From contig JAGHZU010000013.1 of the NCBI GenBank assembly GCA_017745235.1, positions 33,974 through 97,973 of the forward strand: a stretch of 64,000 nt of DNA, in the 5' to 3' direction. Below the pieces are notes generated by a model, which was not told where the DNA came from, ran no database searches, and saw only the letters and a list, made by a program, of their open reading frames with translations. The position numbers and the translations under genes were made by a program. The stretch comes from Caulobacter sp. GTDB lineage: Bacteria > Pseudomonadota > Alphaproteobacteria > Caulobacterales > Caulobacteraceae. This document shows, piece after piece, positions 59,621-64,000 of this stretch (position 1 is the stretch's first letter; each line of letters begins with the position of its first letter).

Positions 59621-60361
59621 CTAGGCCTTCTTGCCCGCAGCGGCGGCGCGGGCTTCGTCGATGGCCATGCGCAGGGCGCGCATGTCGGCGCCGGGGATCA
59701 TCTTCTCACCCACGAAGAAGGCGGGGGTGCCTTCGATGGCCAGGGCTTCGGCCAGGGCGTGAGTGTCGGCCAGATGCTGGGTGGTGGCGGCGTTGGCGCC
59801 GACCGAGCGAGCCTTGGCCACGTCGATGCCCATGCCCTGGGCCACGCGTACGGCGCCGGCCTCGTCCAGGCTCTTTTCGGCCATCAGACGCTTGTGCAGT
59901 TCCAGGGACTTGCCCTGGTCCTTGGCGCCCAGCACCAGGCGGGCGGCGGCCTCGGAGTCGTGGCCGAAGATCACGAAGTCCTTGAAGACGAAGCGGACGT
60001 CAGGGTTTTCCTGGATCAGCTTCACCACCTCCGGCGCGGCCAGTTTGCAGTAGCCGCAGCGATAGTCGAAGAACTCGACCACCGTGATCTTGCCGTTGGG
60101 ATTGGCCACGAAGTCGCGCGGATCGCGCTCCAGCGCCTGGCGATACTGGGCGATGGCGTTCTTGGTCTGGACGGCTGTCTGGGCCTGCTGCTTGGCCTGC
60201 AGCTTGGCGCTCATCTCCACCAGGATCTCGGGATGCTCCAGCAGGTAGGCGCGCACCTTCTCCCCGAAGGCCTTGTCGGCCTTGGCCGGAGCGCAGGCCG
60301 CGACGTTCAGGGCGGCGAGTGTCGCGGCGGTCAGCGCCAGGGAGCGGAGGGGCAGGGGCAT
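59621..60361 (-). CDS. DsbA/Com1-like thiol-disulfide oxidoreductase (exported)
   Basis: 246 residues. The N-terminal signal contains LAALNVAACAPAKA, which offers both a lipobox (VAAC) and an AKA cleavage site, so it may be a lipoprotein. A helical N-terminal stalk (AYLLEHPEILVEMSAKLQAK) precedes the thioredoxin domain with VVEFFDYRCGYCKLAAPEVV (CxxC redox pair) and the cis-Pro loop IEGTPAFFVGEKMIPGA. This matches the Com1/ScsC-like DsbA subfamily, forming or correcting disulfides in the periplasm. It starts 22 bases after the M48 peptidase stop on the same strand. Confidence 0.91.
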   Translation of the reverse strand: MPLPLRSLALTAATLAALNVAACAPAKADKAFGEKVRAYLLEHPEILVEMSAKLQAKQQAQTAVQTKNAIAQYRQALERDPRDFVANPNGKITVVEFFDYRCGYCKLAAPEVVKLIQENPDVRFVFKDFVIFGHDSEAAARLVLGAKDQGKSLELHKRLMAEKSLDEAGAVRVAQGMGIDVAKARSVGANAATTQHLADTHALAEALAIEGTPAFFVGEKMIPGADMRALRMAIDEARAAAAGKKA

Positions 60362-60382
60362 GGAGATCTCTGAATAGGGATG

Positions 60383-61813
60383 TTAGCGGCGCAGACCCGA
60401 GGTGACGGCGCCTTCCTTGGCCAGGTCCTTGAGGTCCTGGTTGGATGGGTTCGAAGTCAGGACGATGTCGGTGGCGCGACGCCATTCGACACTGTCCTTC
60501 TTGAGCAGTTCTCGGGCGCGCATCGCGAAGACCCGTGCTTCGCGGGTGGCGCCCAGGTTGAAGTACTGCTCGGCGGTGGCCAGGCGGGCCTGCCCGTCTT
60601 CGCCGCGCTTGTCATAGGCCTGGGCCAGCAGGCGCCACGCCACGGCGTTGTCGCTCTCGTCCAGCAACGACCGCTTCAGTTCGCCGATGCCTTCGTCGAC
60701 CTTCTTGGGATCGTCCATGCCGATCAGGGTCTGGCCCAGGTTGACGCGCAGCAGGGCGGCGTCGGGCTTGAGCGCCACCGAGCGGCGCTGGGGCTCCTCG
60801 GCCTCCTTGACCCGGTTGAACTCGAACAGGATCTGTCCCTTGAGCTCCCAAAGGTAGGGGTTGTTCTGGTTCTCGGCGATCAGGCCGTCGAGGATCTTCA
60901 GGGCCCGGTCGGGCTCCTTCATCTGGTAGTAGGCGATCGAGCGGGCGTAGCGGGCGGGGAAGCTGCGATCGCTTTCCTTGTACTTCACGATCGCCACGCC
61001 GGGATTGATGAAGCCTTCCAGCTTGGCCTTCATGATCTCGTGCTCGGCCAGCTCCTGGGGGCTGTCGACGGTGTCGTAGTGCGGCAGCTTCTCGACACGC
61101 GAACGCAGGGCGTCGATCCGGTCGCTCGACAACGGGTGGCTGCGGAAATAGGCGAAGCGCCGCGACTGGTCGAAGACCTCCTGGTAGCGGAAGTTGTCGA
61201 AGAACTCGACCAGGCCGCGGCCCGACTGACCGGTGGCCTCCAGGAAACCGGCGCCAGCCTGGTCGGCGCGGGACTCCTGATCGCGGCTGTAGCCCAGGGC
61301 CCCCAGGGTTCCGAAGTAGCTGGCGTTGCCCAGCAGGACGGCCCCGGCGTCCGGCGCGCCGGCCAGGGCGGCCAGAACCCCCAGGCCCATGGTCAGGATC
61401 ATCGGCTTGAGCCCGGCGCGCATCATCTCGCCCGAGCGAAGGGGGTGCGCGCCGGCTAGGTGTCCGGTTTCGTGGGCGATGACGCCCTTGAGCTGGTTGG
61501 GGGTCTCGGTCTGCAGGATCAGGCCGGTGTTCAGGCCCATCATCAGGCCCTGGGTGGCGAAGGCGTTCAACTCCTTGTCGCCGACCAGCAGGATGCGCAC
61601 GGTCTTGGGGTCGAGACCCGCCGCCGCATAGATGGGGTCGGCGTCGCGGTGGAGGATCTCTTCGATCTCGGTGTCGCGGATCAGCGAAGGGGCGTCCTGC
61701 GCCCGGGCCGGAGCGACAGGGGCAAGTACGGCGACGGACAGGGCCACCGCCGACAACGCCGAGCCCGCCCTGGAAGTCCATGATCCGGAAGCCGCCCACT
61801 TGCGGGAGCTCAT
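60383..61813 (-). CDS. M48 family zinc metalloprotease with TPR-like C-terminus (BepA type)
   Basis: 476 residues from ATG at 61813 (MSSRKWAASG). A signal peptide runs to about residue 40 (APVAPARAQ). The peptidase domain has the zinc motif HETGHLAGAHPLRSGEMM near residue 110, with the third ligand Glu expected in SRDQESRADQAGAGFLEATG near 175. From about residue 270 the chain forms TPR-like helical repeats (ARSIAYYQMKEPDRALKILD). E. coli BepA of the same layout clears misfolded outer-membrane LptD and BamA. It is upstream of the DsbA-like gene, so the pair may act together in periplasmic quality control. Confidence 0.92.
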   Translation of the reverse strand: MSSRKWAASGSWTSRAGSALSAVALSVAVLAPVAPARAQDAPSLIRDTEIEEILHRDADPIYAAAGLDPKTVRILLVGDKELNAFATQGLMMGLNTGLILQTETPNQLKGVIAHETGHLAGAHPLRSGEMMRAGLKPMILTMGLGVLAALAGAPDAGAVLLGNASYFGTLGALGYSRDQESRADQAGAGFLEATGQSGRGLVEFFDNFRYQEVFDQSRRFAYFRSHPLSSDRIDALRSRVEKLPHYDTVDSPQELAEHEIMKAKLEGFINPGVAIVKYKESDRSFPARYARSIAYYQMKEPDRALKILDGLIAENQNNPYLWELKGQILFEFNRVKEAEEPQRRSVALKPDAALLRVNLGQTLIGMDDPKKVDEGIGELKRSLLDESDNAVAWRLLAQAYDKRGEDGQARLATAEQYFNLGATREARVFAMRARELLKKDSVEWRRATDIVLTSNPSNQDLKDLAKEGAVTSGLRR

Positions 61814-61957
61814 CGAAACACTCCTGATCGCGCCCCCGCGTCGAAGCGGTAGTCTAGCGCGGTTAACGGCGACCTGGGAACAGAAGTCGGTCGCGGCATC
61901 CACGCATATAGTCGCAACCGCCGGCGAAGCCAGAGCTCCGCCGGCGGTCGCCAGGGT

Positions 61958-64000
61958 CTAGCCGCGACGCCACCAGCCGCGCTTGGGCTTGGCGGGCGGA
62001 GCCGAGATCTCGTTCGGATCAGGCTCCGCGGGGGTCTCGGCCACCGGCTCCGGCGCGGCTTGAACCACCGGCTCGGCGACAGGTTGGGCCACCTCGACAT
62101 CGGCGGCGACCAGCGGAGCGGCCTCGACGACTTCGGCGATGACCGGCTCGGCGGCAGGAGCTTCCAAGACCGCTTCAGCCAGAGCCTCGGCGGTCTCGGC
62201 CTTGGCGGCCTTGCCGCCGCGGCTGCGCGAGCGCCGAGCCTTCTTGGGCGCTTCTTCCTGAGGCGGCAGCTCGACCCAGACGTCGGCCGGCGGACCTTCG
62301 ATCACGGCCGGGGCCAGGGGCTCCAGCTCGACCTCGGAAACGTCCACGCGGATGGCGGGCGTGCGCTCGGCGCGCTCGGCGACGGCCTGCTCCGTGCGCT
62401 CGGTCCGCTCACCGCCGCGTTCGCCGCGACGCGACCGCTCGCGACGGCCGCCGCGCTCGCCACGCTCGGTGCGTTCCGGAGCTGCCTCGGCCTTGGCCTC
62501 GGGCGCACGTTCGGTGCGTTCGGGGCGCCCGCGGCCGTCCAGAGCCTCGGGGTCGTGCCAGACGAAGGCGTTGTCGCCGAACGGCACGCGCGGACGGGTC
62601 CAGGCGTAGACGTCCGTCGGACGATCGCCGTCCTCGCGACCGCCGCGACGTCCGCCGCGGCGCCCGCGGCGGCGACGGCGGCGGCGGGAATCCTCGTCCT
62701 CGTCGCCATCGTCGGCGTCGACGGAGGGGATGCCTTCGCCGTCGTCGTCCTCGGCGCTGTCGGTGGCCTCGTCGCGATCGTCACGGTCGTCGCGACGACC
62801 GCCGCGACGACGGCGCTTGCGGCCGCGGCGGCCGCCGTCCTCATCCGACTCGCCGCGCGGGGCGCGAGCTGCGCGCGGGGCTTCGTCTTCCTCGCCGTCT
62901 TCCTCGTCCTCGGCGACGATCTCTTCTTCTTCGTCTTCTTCCTCGTCCTCGAACTCCTCGTCGTCATAGACGGGATCGGGTTCGATCGGGGCGAAGAGCT
63001 GGGGCGCCGGGCGTTCGCCCAGCTCCGTGCGCTCGATGTCGTGCTCGGCCTGGTGCAGGGAGTCGTCCACCAGCACGGTGACGAACAGGGCGTGAGCCTG
63101 CTGCAGGCGCATCAGGTAGGCGCGCTTTTCGTTGAGGATGTAGATCCCCACCGCGCGGCTGACCTTCAGGGTGACGGCGCCGCCGCCCTTCAGGGCCTCG
63201 ACCTCGACTGCACGCAAGGCCGCCAGGGCGCTGGATTCCACCGAACGGACTCGGCCGGTGCCGTCGCAGTGCTCGCAGACGTGGGTGGTGCCTTCCAGCA
63301 CGCCCGTGCGGCGGCGCTGGCGGCTGATCTCCATCAGGCCGAAGCCCGAGATCTTGCCCATCTGGATGCGGGCGCGGTCGTCCTTCAGCGCGTCCTTCAG
63401 GACCTTCTCGACCGTGCGGTTGTTCTTGGCTTCATCCATGTCGATGAAGTCGATCACGATTAGGCCGGCCAGGTCGCGCAGGCGCAACTGGCGGGCGGCT
63501 TCCTCGGCGGCCTCGATGTTGGTCTTGAGGGCCGTGGCCTCGATGTTGCGTTCGCGCGTGGCCTTGCCCGAGTTGACGTCGATGGCGACCAGGGCCTCGG
63601 TCTGGTTGATCACCAGATAGCCGCCGGACTTCAGCGGCACGACCGGCGAGTAGATCTGGGCCAGATGGTCCTCGATCTTGTGCTTGACGAACAGCGGGGC
63701 AGGCTCCCGGTACGGGAAGACCTTCTTGGCCTGGCTCGGCATCAGCATGCGCATAAAGTCGCGCGCTTCCTTGTAGCCGGCCTCGCCCTCGACCCAGATC
63801 CCGTCCAGGTCCTTGTCGTACATGTCCCGAATAGCGCGTTTGACGAGGTCTTCTTCCTCGTAGATCAGCGCCGGGGCGATCGAGTGCAGCGTGTTGTCGC
63901 GGATGTTCTCCCACAGACGCAGCAGGTACTCGTAGTCGCGCTTGATCTCGGCCTTGGTGCGCTTGGCGCCGGCCGTGCGGACGATCAGGCCCATGCCCTG
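61958..64000 (-). CDS. rne: Ribonuclease E, C-terminal part (5' end outside window)
   Basis: Main mRNA-degrading endonuclease and scaffold of the degradosome. The 680 visible residues lack the N-terminal S1 domain. Catalytic metal residues lie in EALVAIDVNSGKATRE and AGLIVIDFIDMDEAKNNR, and the zinc-link cysteines in THVCEHCDGTGRVRS. After about residue 350 the chain is disordered. First come acid blocks (YDDEEFEDEEEDEEEE), then Arg-rich blocks (RRGRKRRRRGGRRDDRDD), and the end reads KPKRGWWRRG. In C. crescentus the GWW tail binds PNPase, and the charge blocks support condensate (BR-body) formation. The frame is open to the window edge. Confidence 0.95.
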   Translation of the reverse strand, partial: QGMGLIVRTAGAKRTKAEIKRDYEYLLRLWENIRDNTLHSIAPALIYEEEDLVKRAIRDMYDKDLDGIWVEGEAGYKEARDFMRMLMPSQAKKVFPYREPAPLFVKHKIEDHLAQIYSPVVPLKSGGYLVINQTEALVAIDVNSGKATRERNIEATALKTNIEAAEEAARQLRLRDLAGLIVIDFIDMDEAKNNRTVEKVLKDALKDDRARIQMGKISGFGLMEISRQRRRTGVLEGTTHVCEHCDGTGRVRSVESSALAALRAVEVEALKGGGAVTLKVSRAVGIYILNEKRAYLMRLQQAHALFVTVLVDDSLHQAEHDIERTELGERPAPQLFAPIEPDPVYDDEEFEDEEEDEEEEIVAEDEEDGEEDEAPRAARAPRGESDEDGGRRGRKRRRRGGRRDDRDDRDEATDSAEDDDGEGIPSVDADDGDEDEDSRRRRRRRGRRGGRRGGREDGDRPTDVYAWTRPRVPFGDNAFVWHDPEALDGRGRPERTERAPEAKAEAAPERTERGERGGRRERSRRGERGGERTERTEQAVAERAERTPAIRVDVSEVELEPLAPAVIEGPPADVWVELPPQEEAPKKARRSRSRGGKAAKAETAEALAEAVLEAPAAEPVIAEVVEAAPLVAADVEVAQPVAEPVVQAAPEPVAETPAEPDPNEISAPPAKPKRGWWRRG

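Noticed and set aside
62060..63463. A 467-codon plus-strand open frame opposite rne
   Set aside because: It mirrors the charge-patterned RNase E tail and catalytic region; no motif and no plausible ribosome site.

Overview
The window looks like a chromosomal segment of a Caulobacter-type alphaproteobacterium. The DNA is uniformly GC-rich, there is no sign of a plasmid or prophage, and several traits are typical of the class. These include a pyruvate dehydrogenase E1-beta subunit with its own lipoyl domain, the dusB-ntrB-ntrC-ntrY-ntrX string, a GTTC-N7-GTTC SOS box before lexA, fused ispDF, and an RNase E whose C-terminus ends in a GWW motif. The genus is inferred from gene content and order; no search was possible.

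Layout. 1-4.7 kb: the end of lpxB, a FliK-like/FhlB-like pair of flagellar export type, a DUF2306 membrane protein and a divergent AraC-family regulator. 4.7-10.8 kb: gltA, gltX, comEC, a glutathione S-transferase and a GFA-fold protein. 10.9-18.1 kb (minus strand): a PpiD-like foldase, trpE, trpG, trpD, trpC and lexA, with one small opposite-strand gene between trpE and trpG. 18.3-25.7 kb: tpiA, a GNAT acetyltransferase, secG, pyrG, rpmF, a two-domain retropepsin-like protein, eno and an FtsB/DivIC-like gene. 25.8-32 kb: a pyruvate dehydrogenase cluster (pdhA, pdhB, GFA-like, pdhC, glutathione peroxidase, lpd). 32-38.6 kb: DoxX, an Aas-like acyl ligase, a PldB-like lipoprotein lacking its nucleophile serine, lipA, a RatA/COQ10 protein, a FUSC transporter and a CinA-type amidase. 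38.6-48.2 kb: ispDF, dusB, ntrBC, ntrYX and a D-amino-acid aminotransferase. 48.3-54 kb: hfq, hflX, mazG, a GPH-family sugar transporter, an unknown exported protein and nhaA. 54-64 kb: cobQ, sdhE, mfd, a DsbA-like lipoprotein, an M48 peptidase and the 3' two thirds of rne.

How the genes work together. Central carbon metabolism dominates the middle: triose-phosphate isomerase, enolase, pyruvate dehydrogenase with its E3, lipoyl synthase, citrate synthase and the SDH flavinylation factor. Nitrogen control is coded by two consecutive two-component systems. Amino-acid and nucleotide synthesis (trp, pyrG), envelope functions (lpxB, secG, PpiD, FtsB, DsbA-like, M48) and RNA or DNA maintenance (hfq, rne, mfd, lexA, mazG) make up most of the rest.

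Most of the window is ordinary housekeeping DNA. The points that deserve attention are: NtrC and NtrX both lacking the GAFTGA loop; the PldB-like lipoprotein with Ser replaced by Ala, next to an Aas-like ligase without acyltransferase; the orphan FliK/FhlB pair downstream of a near-consensus CtrA motif; the two glutathione-linked genes inside the pdh cluster; an 80-nt identity between the pdhB and pdhC lipoyl domains; and several intergenic dyads. No tRNA, rRNA, CRISPR array or insertion sequence was recognised.
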